From: Gemmatimonadota bacterium
GTDB lineage: Bacteria; Gemmatimonadota; Gemmatimonadetes; Gemmatimonadales; GWC2-71-9
Reading direction: 5' to 3'
Length of the DNA stretch: 64,000 nt
Assembly (NCBI GenBank): GCA_016704275.1
Contig: JADJAK010000009.1
Span: 23,923-87,922 of the forward strand
In this document: one piece after another, positions 17,301-25,102 of the stretch
How the letters are laid out: each line of letters starts with the position of its first letter
Numbering within the stretch: the first letter of the stretch is position 1
Translations under genes and position numbers: made by a program
The notes under the pieces: generated by a model
The model's input: only the letters and a program-made list of their open reading frames with translations
Told to the model about the DNA's origin: nothing
Database searches by the model: none

Positions 17301-19624
17301 TCAACGTGGTCGCGACGCCGCTGGGCGGCTTCGTCGTGAGCGAGCGCGGGGCGGGCTTCACCTGGGCGGGCAACAGCTACTTCTATCGGCTGACGCCTTG
17401 GCACAACGATCCCGTCAGCGACCCGATCAGCGACGTCCTCTACCTCCGCGACGAAGAGAACGGCGAGCTCTGGAGCGCCACGCCGGCGCCGCTCGGCGAG
17501 GGGGTCGCGCACGTCGTGCGGCATGCACCGGGACGATCGGTGTTCCAGCACGAGGATCGCGGGATTCGCTCGGAGCTAACCCTCGGCATGATCGATGGCA
17601 CCGCGATCCGGGTGTCGCGCCTCCGGCTCACCAACACGGGAGCGGCGGCTCGACGACTCTCGGTCACCGCTTACGTCGAGTGGACGCTCGGTGTCCTGCG
17701 CGAGCAGACGCAGCACCACGTGCGCACCGAGTTCGTCCCGGAGCTGAATGCCATCCTCGCACGGAACCCGTTCAACCCCGAATTTGCCGATCGCGTCGCG
17801 TTCTGCGCGCTGAGCGACGTCGTGACGTCGCACACCGGCGATCGCCGCGCCTTCCTCGGAGCGAACGGCACCGTGGCACGCCCCGCCGCCCTCGACGGAC
17901 CGCCGGGCCGCGGACTGACGCTGGCCGGTCGGACCGGCGCCGGGATGGACCCGTGCGCCGCGCTGCAATGCCTCGTGACGCTGGCACCCGGTGAGACGCG
18001 GGAGCTCGTCATGCTGCTTGGCGCTGCACGCAGCGAGGCGGAGGCACGAACGGCCGTGGCGACGTGGGCGACCCCGCCGGCTGCGAGCGATGCCCTCGGC
18101 CTCAGCGAGGCCACCTGGGCGGCGCGGCTGTCCGTGGTGTCGGTGACCACGCCGGAGCCGACGTTCGACGCGCTGGTCAATCGCTGGTTGCTCTACCAGG
18201 CGCTGGCCTGCCGACTCTGGGCGCGGTCGGCGCTCTACCAGAGTGGCGGGGCCTACGGCTTCCGCGACCAATTGCAGGATGTGATGGCCTTGGTATACGC
18301 CGAACCGGCCCTGGCGCGGGAGCACATCCTGCGCGCGGCGGCGCGGCAATTCGTGGAGGGCGACGTCCAGCACTGGTGGCATGCGGAGAGCGGCCGGGGG
18401 ACCAGGACACGCTTTTCAGACGACCTCGTCTGGCTTCCCTACGTCGTCGATCACTACGTCCGAGTGACGGGTGACCATGGGGTGCTGGACGAGATGGTGC
18501 CGTTCCTTGCCATGCGCGTGCTGGAACCGCACGAGGACGAACTCTACGACCAGCCGCGGACCAGCACGGAGGTGGCGACGCTCTACGAGCACTGCCTCCG
18601 CGCGATCCGGAAGGCCTCGACGATCGGGCCGCACGGATTGCCGCTCATCGGCAGTGGCGACTGGAACGACGGGATGAGTCGCGTCGGCGTCGGCGGTGTC
18701 GGGGAGAGTGTCTGGCTCGGTTGGTTCCTGGTGACGGTTGCCCGCGGCTTCGCGGAGCACGCCGGTGCGCGGCATGATCACGCCGCCGCCGCGACCATGC
18801 GGGCGCAGGCGATGACGTATGTCGCGGCGATCGAAACCCATGGCTGGGACGGCGACTGGTATCGCCGGGCCTTCTTCGACGATGGTACTCCGCTCGGCTC
18901 GGCCAGCAACGAGGAGTGTCGCATCGATGCCATCGCGCAGAGCTGGAGCGTGCTCTCGGGGGCGGCACGGCCGGAGCGCCAGACCAAGGCGATGCACGCA
19001 CTCGAGGAACAGTTGGTGCGCGATGACGGCCGGCTGATCATGCTGCTGACGCCCCCCTTCGACCGCGGCAGCACCGATCCCGGGTACATCAAGGGCTACC
19101 TGCCCGGGGTGCGCGAGAATGGCGCGCAGTACACCCACGCGGCGCTCTGGGCCGTCCTCGCCGTGGCGGAACAGGGCCGCGGCGCGCGCGCCTTCGAACT
19201 CTTCCAGATGCTCAACCCGCTCATGCATGCGCGGACGCCGGAGGAGGTCGCGACCTACAAGGTCGAGCCGTACGTCGTGGCGGCCGATGTCTATACCGTG
19301 GCCGGACAACTCGGTCGCGGAGGATGGACCTGGTACACCGGCGCGGCGAGCTGGATGTATCGTGTCGGTCTCGAAGGCATCCTCGGCTTCCGGAAACGTG
19401 GAGCCAGCTTCACCATCGCGCCGACCGCACCACCCGCCTGGCCGGTGTACACCATCGATTACCGCTTCGGCGCGAGCCACTATCGCATCGAGGTACGGAA
19501 TCCCGATGCGGTGACGTCAGGCCGGATGCGCATCACCGTTGATGGCACGCCGGTCGAGGGCGGAGAGGTGCCGTTGATCGATGACGGGCAGGCGCATGAG
19601 GTGGTCGCGGTACGAGAGCCGTAG
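11303..19624 (+). CDS. Cyclic beta-1,2-glucan synthase (NdvB/ChvB type)
   Basis: At 2773 residues this matches the unusual size of NdvB. An N-terminal helical region (about 1-410) leads to membrane helices (about 415-475). A GT84 glycosyltransferase domain follows, with the DxD-like ITLDADTML near residue 628 and a QxxRW-like RKHRWIRGDW near 776, then further membrane helices (about 830-1000). A glucoamylase-like domain carries HFYNWYDLDT and SWSGSMFEYLMP. Two carbohydrate-binding repeats follow and then a GH94 phosphorylase module with YGFRDQLQDVMAL and catalytic GSGDWNDGM near 2450. The family initiates, elongates, trims and cyclises beta-1,2-glucan at the inner membrane from UDP-glucose. 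The ATG at 11303 is chosen because upstream sequence is Arg-rich and unlike the family; an in-frame TTG at 11201 is possible. No ndvA-type exporter is adjacent. Confidence 0.9.
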   Translation: MPPRLLARLFRSSHDESADLLAGPIRGELLGSEHLAARVRDAARNQRLISGPRLRSRPRLLTRLDNTRRILDDAHARLMAVDDHVDVSPAGEWLLDNYHVVQEQMREVRTTLPRGYYRELPELASGTLTGYPRVYELAILLISHSEGRLDEENVTLVLRAFQEATPLTIGELWAIPAMLRLGLLENVRRMALRTVQRLDEIEAADEWVTRMLAADEERPEALREVLAEFVADPPTLSATFVSRLLRQLRISRGAFPPLARFEAWIGDHALPADEADAQAMQRLALTQQMMANSITSMRRIAQLDWRDLVEQQSAMDAVLRGDPSGDYPRMTFATRDWYRHEVERIAKRTRLREDEVARRAIALALEHDALPASDCRRHVGYYLVDHGWRQLVERTGYRAGPREALHRWVCRHPTVVFVGGLMAAVVGAVAALLWLAEPVAHPDWRLLILLTLVPAIDVAVNAMNQLVTAVLPPRVLAKLDLKEHGIPATCRTAVVVPTLFDSVAAVEEALENLEVQFLANREPNLHFALLSDFTDAATEHVDGDAAIMAAATEGIRRLNARYAPETEDACYLFHRPRRWNAAQGVWMGWERKRGKLGEFNRFVRGDDHGAFSETIGNMAALRQLQYVITLDADTMLPPDAAPLLIGTLAHPLNRAVYDSNRGRVVRGYGILQPRVAVSLPSAHASHFAAIHSGHPGVDPYTTAVSDVYQDLYGEGSFTGKGIYDLDIFEQATGGRFPENTLLSHDLIEGNHARAGLVTDITVYDDYPARYLTWTRRKHRWIRGDWQLLAWLRRWVPGPEGRERNRLPWLSRWKILDNLRRSTVEIAQLLMLVAGWALVTVSPLRWTLLTLGAIAAPWVMSLLLAAVRPPLDGSWRAFYGSIARDALTSLQQFGIAVAVLPHQAWTSVDAIVRTLYRLGISHRNLLQWQTASQAEQAGPGTFRASWRAMAPAVLGTGALVALAAWVAWHRGTDGAALAIGMTPLLLLWAAAPAITWRLSATHHVEPQLRPGDHPDLERYARLHWAYFERFVTAQTHWLVPDNFQDEPRPVIAMRTSPTNIGLQLLATVSAHELGFISLEAMTARLEATFESLGRMARYRGHFYNWYDLDTLAVLPPAYISTVDSGNLAGHLVALRQACLALATPGPCAPRLAAIAERAYGHAMAMDFSFLYAEDRQLLSIGYQEGSHTLDPSSYDLLASEARLASFVAIAKNDVPVEHWFRLGRTLTRASGATALVSWSGSMFEYLMPALVMRAFPSTLLDQSCQGAVTRQVAHGAMHGLPWGISESAYNLRDRHFIYQYRAFGVPDLALKRGLGRDLVVAPYASALAMQVDAPRALANLRLLEREGALGIYGFRDAIDYTRPVPGERLAVVQSYMAHHVGMALVAFTNILRDDLWQRHFHADPMVQGAELLLHERIPRRVTLQAPQTPQTAEARPTADAERPSIRTINDPDIGPPHVALLGRLPYTIMVSSGGGGYSRYEKLAVTRWRADATRDATGQFCYLRDLTTGRRWSAAHQPMCVPADWSHAVLASDRVSFHRGDGDIETRTEIAVVPDDSAEVRRVTLTNHGNVPHEIELTSYGEIVLAPGASDRAHPAFSSLFVQTEWHSWCSALTATRRPRSAGEAVHWCVHVVATSGEQVGTVSCESDRARFLGRGRTLRDPAALAVDGPLSGTTGPVLDPVFAIRTRIRLAPGQSGSVAFTTLVATSRARAFELAGRYHDPHAAQRALDLAWTSTQTELRELQVTPLAASLYQDLAGHLLYSTGLFRAPQEELFRSRGSQPLLWAHGISGDWPILLAVIDGEEGMATLRELFAAHHYWRRRGMMVDLVVLNAQASSYLQAVNDNITAMMFSLGETSVLDQPGGVFLRRADQLGADDLLMLRTTARVLITCDGRSLETILRDVAADAQATPTADPERRAPAPRSSTQRASRGSRMRQWLGVPAPVSAARLPWRAIERPAVPQAAAQVGPALLHDNGFGGLTPAHDYQIRVQGDELPPAPWVNVVATPLGGFVVSERGAGFTWAGNSYFYRLTPWHNDPVSDPISDVLYLRDEENGELWSATPAPLGEGVAHVVRHAPGRSVFQHEDRGIRSELTLGMIDGTAIRVSRLRLTNTGAAARRLSVTAYVEWTLGVLREQTQHHVRTEFVPELNAILARNPFNPEFADRVAFCALSDVVTSHTGDRRAFLGANGTVARPAALDGPPGRGLTLAGRTGAGMDPCAALQCLVTLAPGETRELVMLLGAARSEAEARTAVATWATPPAASDALGLSEATWAARLSVVSVTTPEPTFDALVNRWLLYQALACRLWARSALYQSGGAYGFRDQLQDVMALVYAEPALAREHILRAAARQFVEGDVQHWWHAESGRGTRTRFSDDLVWLPYVVDHYVRVTGDHGVLDEMVPFLAMRVLEPHEDELYDQPRTSTEVATLYEHCLRAIRKASTIGPHGLPLIGSGDWNDGMSRVGVGGVGESVWLGWFLVTVARGFAEHAGARHDHAAAATMRAQAMTYVAAIETHGWDGDWYRRAFFDDGTPLGSASNEECRIDAIAQSWSVLSGAARPERQTKAMHALEEQLVRDDGRLIMLLTPPFDRGSTDPGYIKGYLPGVRENGAQYTHAALWAVLAVAEQGRGARAFELFQMLNPLMHARTPEEVATYKVEPYVVAADVYTVAGQLGRGGWTWYTGAASWMYRVGLEGILGFRKRGASFTIAPTAPPAWPVYTIDYRFGASHYRIEVRNPDAVTSGRMRITVDGTPVEGGEVPLIDDGQAHEVVAVREP

Positions 19625-19631
19625 CGGACGG

Positions 19632-21140
19632 CTACCGCCTCCGGCTGACGATCGCCCGCCGCACCGCCTGCATCTCGGCATCGATTCCCGCCGCGATGTC
19701 GCGCGGCGTCGGCGTCACGAGGATGTCGGGCACCACGCCGGCATCGGGTTGCGGGGTGGTCGGGAAGCCGGCGATGAGCGGGAGGTCGATCTCGAGTCCC
19801 GTCGTCGGCAAGCGGAGAAAGAAGAAGGCGCCGCCGTTGATGCCACGGCGATTGCCGCCAGTGGGCTGCCCCACCAGGGTCGCGACTCCGCTCTCCTTGA
19901 CCGCCAGCGCGAACTGAAAGGTCGCCGACGAATTGACGGCGCCGACGAGCACCCAGACGCGGCCACGATACCGTGTGGCAGCCGGGGCAACCACGTCGGC
20001 GCCGTCCTTCGTGTCATCGAAGCGCACCAACCGATAGAACAGCGAGTCGACCGGACCGACCGCCGCTGCGCCCCAGTCGCGGAAGGAGGGATCCCAGGTG
20101 TCGAGGTACGGCGCGAGATCATCCGGGACGCGGCGATATCGCACGTGCCGCTGATAGGTCGGCAACTGGAGCGGTGAGTCGATCAGTCGCGCGAGGAGCT
20201 GGTTGCCGGCATCGACGCCCCCTTCATTGGCTCGCAGGTCAACCACGAGATCGGGAAGCCTGCGGGCCGTCGCGGCGTCGAGCACGGAATCGAGCCAGCG
20301 CGTCCCATTCCACTTCGAGTTGAAGGTCGCCCACGTCGGCATCGTCAGCACGCCGATGCCGTTCGCCTCTGCATAGCGCCAGAGCGGGGTGTCCGCGGCG
20401 GGTTCGGCGCTGCCACCACCCTGGGCGCGCCGTTCGGCAGCGGTCAGTGCCGCCACGACCACGCGCCGCGTCGCCGTCGTGCCCGGCCTGCGCACCACCA
20501 GCGTGAAGCGCGGCTCCCGCACGGGGAAGACGAGTGGGTACAGCACATCGAATGGCTGGAATCGCTCCTGCCCCTGCACCTCGAGGTAGGCGACGCGCTT
20601 GGCGTCATTGCCGCCGTCCGCGCGCGCGAGCGGCAAGAGCGAGTCGAGAATGGCGTGGGCCGGCACCCCGTCGATCGAGAGGATCTCGGTACCGCGCGGC
20701 AGGTCGGCGTCGGGGGCGTGGTCTGCCGTGACGATCATCCGGCGGCCGAGCCAACGGAAGGCCACCGGCACTTTGTCCTGCCCCTCAAACAATGCTTCCC
20801 TGATGGCCTTCGACTGGTTGTAGAAGTTCGGGTAGCTGTGCCCGCACCGGATGGCGGCCGTCAACCGCGTCAAGGCGAGGAACGCCTCGGCCACCGTGCG
20901 GTCGGTGCCGAAGTACCGGTCGACCGCCTCGAAGCGCCTGACGACGTCCTCGCGAGTGCGGTAGCGATAGAGGCCCGGGTGGAGCGTCTCATACGCGCGT
21001 CGGAGCACGCCGAGGTCGGCGCGAAGCGAGGCCGCGGCGAGCGGAGTGTCGCGCCGGAGGGAGTCCTGTTGTGCCGGAAGCGGTCTGGCCGCGGTGATGG
21101 TGGCGGTCAGGATCATCGTCTGGGTGAGGCGAGACAGCAT
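19632..21140 (-). CDS. Secreted S41 family (tail-specific type) peptidase
   Basis: From the methionine at 21140 the 502-residue product begins with a signal-like stretch ending ARPLPAQQ. A helical N-terminal domain (LRADLGVLRRAYETLHPGLY) precedes the S41 core: NGIGVLTMPTW, LPDLVVDLRANEGG, and the nucleophile strand LVGAVNSSATFQFA followed by GQPTGGNRRGING. These are the conserved elements of C-terminal processing peptidases, with the serine in NSSAT. The PDZ-like part (LPRGTEILSIDGVPAHAIL) lies near residue 150. It probably cleaves peptides in the periplasm. Convergent with the glucan synthase gene, eight bases apart. Confidence 0.88.
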   Translation of the reverse strand: MLSRLTQTMILTATITAARPLPAQQDSLRRDTPLAAASLRADLGVLRRAYETLHPGLYRYRTREDVVRRFEAVDRYFGTDRTVAEAFLALTRLTAAIRCGHSYPNFYNQSKAIREALFEGQDKVPVAFRWLGRRMIVTADHAPDADLPRGTEILSIDGVPAHAILDSLLPLARADGGNDAKRVAYLEVQGQERFQPFDVLYPLVFPVREPRFTLVVRRPGTTATRRVVVAALTAAERRAQGGGSAEPAADTPLWRYAEANGIGVLTMPTWATFNSKWNGTRWLDSVLDAATARRLPDLVVDLRANEGGVDAGNQLLARLIDSPLQLPTYQRHVRYRRVPDDLAPYLDTWDPSFRDWGAAAVGPVDSLFYRLVRFDDTKDGADVVAPAATRYRGRVWVLVGAVNSSATFQFALAVKESGVATLVGQPTGGNRRGINGGAFFFLRLPTTGLEIDLPLIAGFPTTPQPDAGVVPDILVTPTPRDIAAGIDAEMQAVRRAIVSRRR

Positions 21141-21224
21141 CAGGGGGCTCCAGGGGAGGGGTGCTCCCTGACGGTTCGCCATGGGGGCCGCGATGGATGC
21201 AACGGGGACTGCGCGCCAAGCCGC

Positions 21225-21569
21225 TCAGGCGTCGCGGTCCTCCCAGTCGACCTTCTTCATCAGGTGGTGCACCCCGGGGGCGAGCAGCAGGCCGGTCACG
21301 GCAATCACCACCAGGCCGCAGTAGAGGGCGTAGATCCCCGCGAAGAGCTTGCCGGGCTCGGAGAGCTCGACTGCCACGGGCCCCATCCCACCCAGCAGCA
21401 TGGCGCTGTTCAGGAAGGCGTCGAGCCAGGTCATCCCCTCGAAGTGTCGGTAGCCCACCATCCCGATCACCAGGGAGAGGGCGAGCACGGCGAACGACAC
21501 GACCGAGTGCAGCAGTTGCCGTCGGTAGAAGCGACGGCGATTGGGCTGGGCGACGCTCGACGCCGTCAT
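21225..21569 (-). CDS. Small membrane protein, third gene of a two-component operon
   Basis: A 114-residue protein with three predicted membrane segments (about 20-41, 50-65 and 72-98) and a short charged C-terminus (HHLMKKVDWEDRDA). The middle section, FLNSAMLLGGMGPV, sits between helices like the pore loop of a small two-helix channel but lacks the TVGYG filter, so it is not a potassium channel in the normal sense. Its ATG overlaps the TGA of the response regulator gene, so the two are translationally coupled. It may be the target or an accessory of the two-component system. Function unknown. Confidence 0.7.
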   Translation of the reverse strand: MTASSVAQPNRRRFYRRQLLHSVVSFAVLALSLVIGMVGYRHFEGMTWLDAFLNSAMLLGGMGPVAVELSEPGKLFAGIYALYCGLVVIAVTGLLLAPGVHHLMKKVDWEDRDA

Positions 21570-22249
21570 GTCGGCGCCTCCTCGCGACGGAGCAGAAAGC
21601 CGACCCCGCGTATCGTCTGGAGGAGCGGCACGCCAGCCGCTGCATTCAGTTTGCGTCGCAGATTGCCCACGTGGACGTCGATCACATTGCTCTCGGGGTC
21701 GAAGTGAATGTCCCAGACCTTCTCGAGCAGGGTGGTTCTTCGGATCACTTCTTCGGCGTGCAGCAGGAAGAACTCCAGCAGCTGGAACTCCTTCGGCGTG
21801 AGGTCGAGCGGGGTCCCATGGGCGGTCGCTCGATGCTGCAATCGATCCATTCCCACGCAGTCATACTGGAGCGCGTCGAGTCGCTGTGCGCCGCCTCGAC
21901 GGGTCAGCGCCCGCAGCCGTGCGAGCAACTCGTCGAAGCGGAACGGCTTGGAGAGATAGTCATCCGCCCCGGCGTCGAGCCCGCGGACCACGTCCTCCGG
22001 GGCATCGCGGGAGGTGAGCATGAGGATCGGCGTGGTTCGGCCCTCCCGCCGCAGCTCGATCGCCACCTGGAAACCGTTCTTCTTCGGCAGCATCACGTCG
22101 AGCAGGATCGCGTCATAGTCGCCCACGTGGGCCAGCAGCGTCGCCTCCTCCCCATCGACCGCGACGTCCACCGTGTATCCCTCTTCCTCGAGGCCGTGCT
22201 TGATGAAGGAGGCAACCTTCCGCTCGTCTTCCACGACCAGCAGCTTCAT
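21566..22249 (-). CDS. OmpR-family response regulator
   Basis: The start is taken at MKLLVVEDE (22249). The 227-residue product has a receiver domain with the acidic pair ED (residues 7-8), phospho-acceptor Asp51 in ILLDVMLP, and Lys in YLSKPFRFDE. It is followed by a winged-helix DNA-binding domain (about 128-225) with LTPKEFQLLEFFL and the recognition region NVIDVHVGNLRRKL. It would be phosphorylated by the adjacent histidine kinase and bind promoter repeats. The kinase gene ends 16 bases upstream and the small membrane protein gene overlaps its stop. Confidence 0.95.
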   Translation of the reverse strand: MKLLVVEDERKVASFIKHGLEEEGYTVDVAVDGEEATLLAHVGDYDAILLDVMLPKKNGFQVAIELRREGRTTPILMLTSRDAPEDVVRGLDAGADDYLSKPFRFDELLARLRALTRRGGAQRLDALQYDCVGMDRLQHRATAHGTPLDLTPKEFQLLEFFLLHAEEVIRRTTLLEKVWDIHFDPESNVIDVHVGNLRRKLNAAAGVPLLQTIRGVGFLLRREEAPT

Positions 22250-22265
22250 GAGTGGGTGCTCCAGG

Positions 22266-23558
22266 TCATGGGGACTTCCGGGCAATCGGAAGGTCGAGGT
22301 GGAAGAGCCCGGCGCCAGCGCGGGGCATCGTGTCGAGGTCCCCGCCCAGGAGGCGGGCCAATCGTCGCGAGAGCGGCAGCCCGAGCCCCACGCCCTGCTT
22401 CTCCCCCTCGGCGGTGGTCACGTACACGTCGAAGATCCGCTCTGCCTCCTCCTCGCGGATGCCGGGGCCCTCATCCTCCACGAGATAGCGAACCATCTCG
22501 CCCTCGGGGCGGACGGAGAGGCGCACCCGGGTCCCTGCCGGACTGTACTTGATCGCGTTGGTCAACAGGTTCATCAGGATCTGCTCCACGCGACTCGCAT
22601 CGGTCTCGATCGTGGGCACGCCCTCGGCGAGCTCGAGGTCAAGGCGGATGCGCTTGGCCTGCGCGGCGGGGGTCACCCGTCCGGCCGCACGGTGGGCCAG
22701 CGCGACGGCGTCGACCCGCCGCACGACCGGCTTGAGCCGATCCTCGTCGAGTCGGCTCAGGTCGAGGAGGTCGCTGATCAGGTCGATGGCCTGCTGGGCG
22801 GCGTCATACACCTCGAAGGCCTCGCGCGGAGCCGTCGCGCGATCCTGCTTGCGAACCAGCAGCTCGGACCAGCCATACACGGCGGCGAGGGCATTGCGCA
22901 ATTCGTGGTTGACCATCGCGAAGAACCGCTCGCGGGTCCGTTGCAGGAGATGGACTTCGGCCAGCAGCTGCGCGCTCTCTTCGTGCAGGCGCGCGTTCTC
23001 GACCGCCGCCGCCGACATGGCGGCGAGCAGGATGGCGACGTGCTCGTCATCGGCGGTGAACTGGTCGTTCCCCTGCTTCTCGGTGAGGTACAGATTGCCG
23101 ATGATGCCACGGCGGCCGGTGATCGGGACGCCGAGAAAGGAGTGCATGGGAGGGTGATGCGGGGGAAAGCCGTGGGAAGCGGGGTGGCGCACCAGATCGG
23201 GCAGGCGAATGGGGCGCCCCTCTCGCAGCAGGAGCCCGAGCACGCCATGCCCCACGGGAGGCGGGCCCATCGCCTCGCGTTCCTGGTCGCTGATGCCATG
23301 GGTGACGAACCGCTCGAGGACTCGACCATCCGGCGCCAGGACGCCGATGGCCGTGTAGCGCGCACCGATCACCTCGGCAGCGATCGCCACGACGCGGTGC
23401 AGCACGCCGTCGAGTGACGCCTCCGAGGTCAGGGCGAGCCCGGCCAGGACCAGTCGCTCCAGTTGATCGTTTTCCGGCATGGCAGGGGTGTTCGTGGGCG
23501 TCGCCTCCGTGAGTGTCTGGTGCCGACTGCCTTGTGCTGGCGATGAAGAAAGCTTCAT
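22266..23558 (-). CDS. GAF-domain sensor histidine kinase
   Basis: The start at 23558 follows a good ribosome site (AAGGAGG) at about 12 bases. The 430-residue protein lacks membrane helices. A GAF domain (about 35-190) precedes an HisKA dimerisation domain with His218 in FFAMVNHELRN, and an HATPase domain with the N-box NLLTNAIKYSP, G1 VEDEGPGI and G2 GVGLGLPLSRR. The soluble GAF input suggests sensing of an internal ligand, gas or redox state rather than an external one. It forms an operon with the response regulator and a small membrane protein, and is divergent from the hypothetical at 23646. Confidence 0.93.
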   Translation of the reverse strand: MKLSSSPAQGSRHQTLTEATPTNTPAMPENDQLERLVLAGLALTSEASLDGVLHRVVAIAAEVIGARYTAIGVLAPDGRVLERFVTHGISDQEREAMGPPPVGHGVLGLLLREGRPIRLPDLVRHPASHGFPPHHPPMHSFLGVPITGRRGIIGNLYLTEKQGNDQFTADDEHVAILLAAMSAAAVENARLHEESAQLLAEVHLLQRTRERFFAMVNHELRNALAAVYGWSELLVRKQDRATAPREAFEVYDAAQQAIDLISDLLDLSRLDEDRLKPVVRRVDAVALAHRAAGRVTPAAQAKRIRLDLELAEGVPTIETDASRVEQILMNLLTNAIKYSPAGTRVRLSVRPEGEMVRYLVEDEGPGIREEEAERIFDVYVTTAEGEKQGVGLGLPLSRRLARLLGGDLDTMPRAGAGLFHLDLPIARKSP

Positions 23559-23645
23559 CCCCGGCCCATCCTCCCTTCCCGTGCCACCGTGCACTTTTCC
23601 TGCGTGAACGTCTCCGTCTTACCCTTGCCGTGCGGGAGTCCCGAG

Positions 23646-24308
23646 ATGTCGCTTCGCGATGGCGACGCAGCGACGGCAGGTTCAGGGTCGCATCCACGCT
23701 CCGTCGATGCCGGGCCGCGCTGGGGCTGGCGGAGCTTTGACCACCGTCCGCGGCAATGGCACGAGGCCCTTCGCCACGCCCTCCCGACCGGGTGGGGTCA
23801 GATGCGATCCGAAACTTATCTCCTGTCGCGACGGTCCACGAGTCTGGTGAAGCTCCAGCAGGGCCGAGTGGACGTCAAACGGAGGATGGCGACGGAGCCA
23901 AACGGACTGGAAGCCTGGCAAACAGTGCGGCGGGTGGGGTTTCCGATCCCACCCGAGGACATCGCGGCACTCTGCCGCTGCTGGCAGGTCGACCCCCCAG
24001 GCCCGTCCCGGGTGGTTGCGACGCTCGACGAGTTCCATGCCCTTCTGGCACAGCAGCTTCCCGAGGTGCACGTCCTTCCGGCCAGAAGCTGGTGGCGCGA
24101 GTATGGCCTGCTTGGGTGTCTGGTGCAGCGGCGCACAATGTTGGTGCGCGGGACCGTGCTCGAGATGCTGGCTGTCGAGCACCCGGAACTGGTCACCCTT
24201 CGCACCGCGCTGCAGGCGATGCAATTGACGGAGGTGCCACACACCTCGTCCCGGACGGCGTTGCGGCACTTGCTCGGGTGGCCAACGCATGACGGTCACC
24301 TGGAGTGA
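23646..24308 (+). CDS. Hypothetical protein, possibly a divergent CYTH-like family member
   Basis: The frame encodes about 220 residues from the ATG at 23646. The N-terminal 40 are low in recognisable structure; the remainder (SETYLLSRRSTSLVKLQQGR, DVKRRMATEPNGLEAWQTV, the TLDEF segment, and a closing ALRHLLGW) resembles in order a family of hypothetical proteins with an E-x-Y-L-L start, a V-K-x-x-x-G-x-x-D-V-K strand and a closing strand. That layout suggests a tunnel fold like CYTH, but the ExExK signature is not conserved and residues have diverged. It starts about 90 bases from the divergent kinase gene. Family assignment is from memory of pattern only; existence as a gene is more certain than function. 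Confidence 0.55.
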   Translation: MSLRDGDAATAGSGSHPRSVDAGPRWGWRSFDHRPRQWHEALRHALPTGWGQMRSETYLLSRRSTSLVKLQQGRVDVKRRMATEPNGLEAWQTVRRVGFPIPPEDIAALCRCWQVDPPGPSRVVATLDEFHALLAQQLPEVHVLPARSWWREYGLLGCLVQRRTMLVRGTVLEMLAVEHPELVTLRTALQAMQLTEVPHTSSRTALRHLLGWPTHDGHLE

Positions 24309-24475
24309 CGGCCCCGATCGCGCGAACCGGGAATGATTCGACGACTAATCCGGTCCCCATTCCGTGGCCGTGTTGGCGGTTGCCGATCACGCGTCCTTGG
24401 TAGTGATTGCACACCGGCGCGTGAGTATCGCTTCCGTGGTGATGCTCGAATCACGCTGACCTCTGGGAGCTGCTC

Positions 24476-25102
24476 ATGCGCAGGTTCGCCATTCTCCTCG
24501 CCATCTCGTCGACTTCGGCGATGTCGCTCGCCGCGCAGCAACTCGCCACGTCGACGACCCCCCTTCGTGAGTGCGGCGCGTGCGTGGCCTCGCTTGCCGT
24601 CGGCATTCATCAGGTGCCTGCGGACACCGGTCGCCTCAGGGCGATCGAATACAGCGATGCGTACGCCGTCCGGTTGAAGATCCATCGCATCGCCAGTTAC
24701 GCGGAGTTGCCGCTCTTCGCGGCAGAGTACTTCCTTGGCGAGAAGTTGCTGCGTGACCAGCGCAACGGAGTGAACCAGGGTGGCGAGGACGGCGGGAACC
24801 GATCCAGCGCGCGTGGCGCGCACTCGGCGGTGGCAGCCGGACTCGGGGTGCTCTTCACCGTCAACACCGTCACGGGCGGCTGGAATCTCTACGAGTCGCG
24901 GAAGGATCCCTCGGGACGGACTCGCAAGTGGATCCACACCATCGCCATGCTCGCGGCCGATGCCGGATTCCTGTGGACCGCTGCGGCGGCCGAAGGGGCG
25001 CGCGAATCGGATGCCGGCGCGCGGACGCACCGCACGCGGGCCATCGCCTCGATCAGTCTCGCGACGGCCTCCACCGTGATGATGTGGCTCTGGAAGGATT
25101 GA
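24476..25102 (+). CDS. Secreted/membrane protein of unknown function
   Basis: A 208-residue protein with a signal peptide (ILLAISSTSAMSLAAQQ), a Cys-x-x-Cys pair (ECGACVAS) soon after, and three further hydrophobic segments (about 75-88, 119-135, 158-170), so it probably has several membrane passes or buried helices. The segment YAELPLFAAEYFLGEKLL and a His (WIHTIAMLAADAGFLWTA) recall small cytochrome b561-like bundles, but heme ligation cannot be shown. Its stop overlaps the ATG of the next membrane protein gene, and a Rieske protein gene follows, so the three probably form one redox-related unit. Confidence 0.65.
   Translation: MRRFAILLAISSTSAMSLAAQQLATSTTPLRECGACVASLAVGIHQVPADTGRLRAIEYSDAYAVRLKIHRIASYAELPLFAAEYFLGEKLLRDQRNGVNQGGEDGGNRSSARGAHSAVAAGLGVLFTVNTVTGGWNLYESRKDPSGRTRKWIHTIAMLAADAGFLWTAAAAEGARESDAGARTHRTRAIASISLATASTVMMWLWKD

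Noticed and set aside
21225..21569. Potassium channel identity for the small membrane protein
   Set aside because: The pore-loop position lacks the TVGYG selectivity filter.
23682..24299. Minus-strand open frame opposite the CYTH-like hypothetical
   Set aside because: The plus-strand translation shows ordered family-like segments, the minus-strand one does not.
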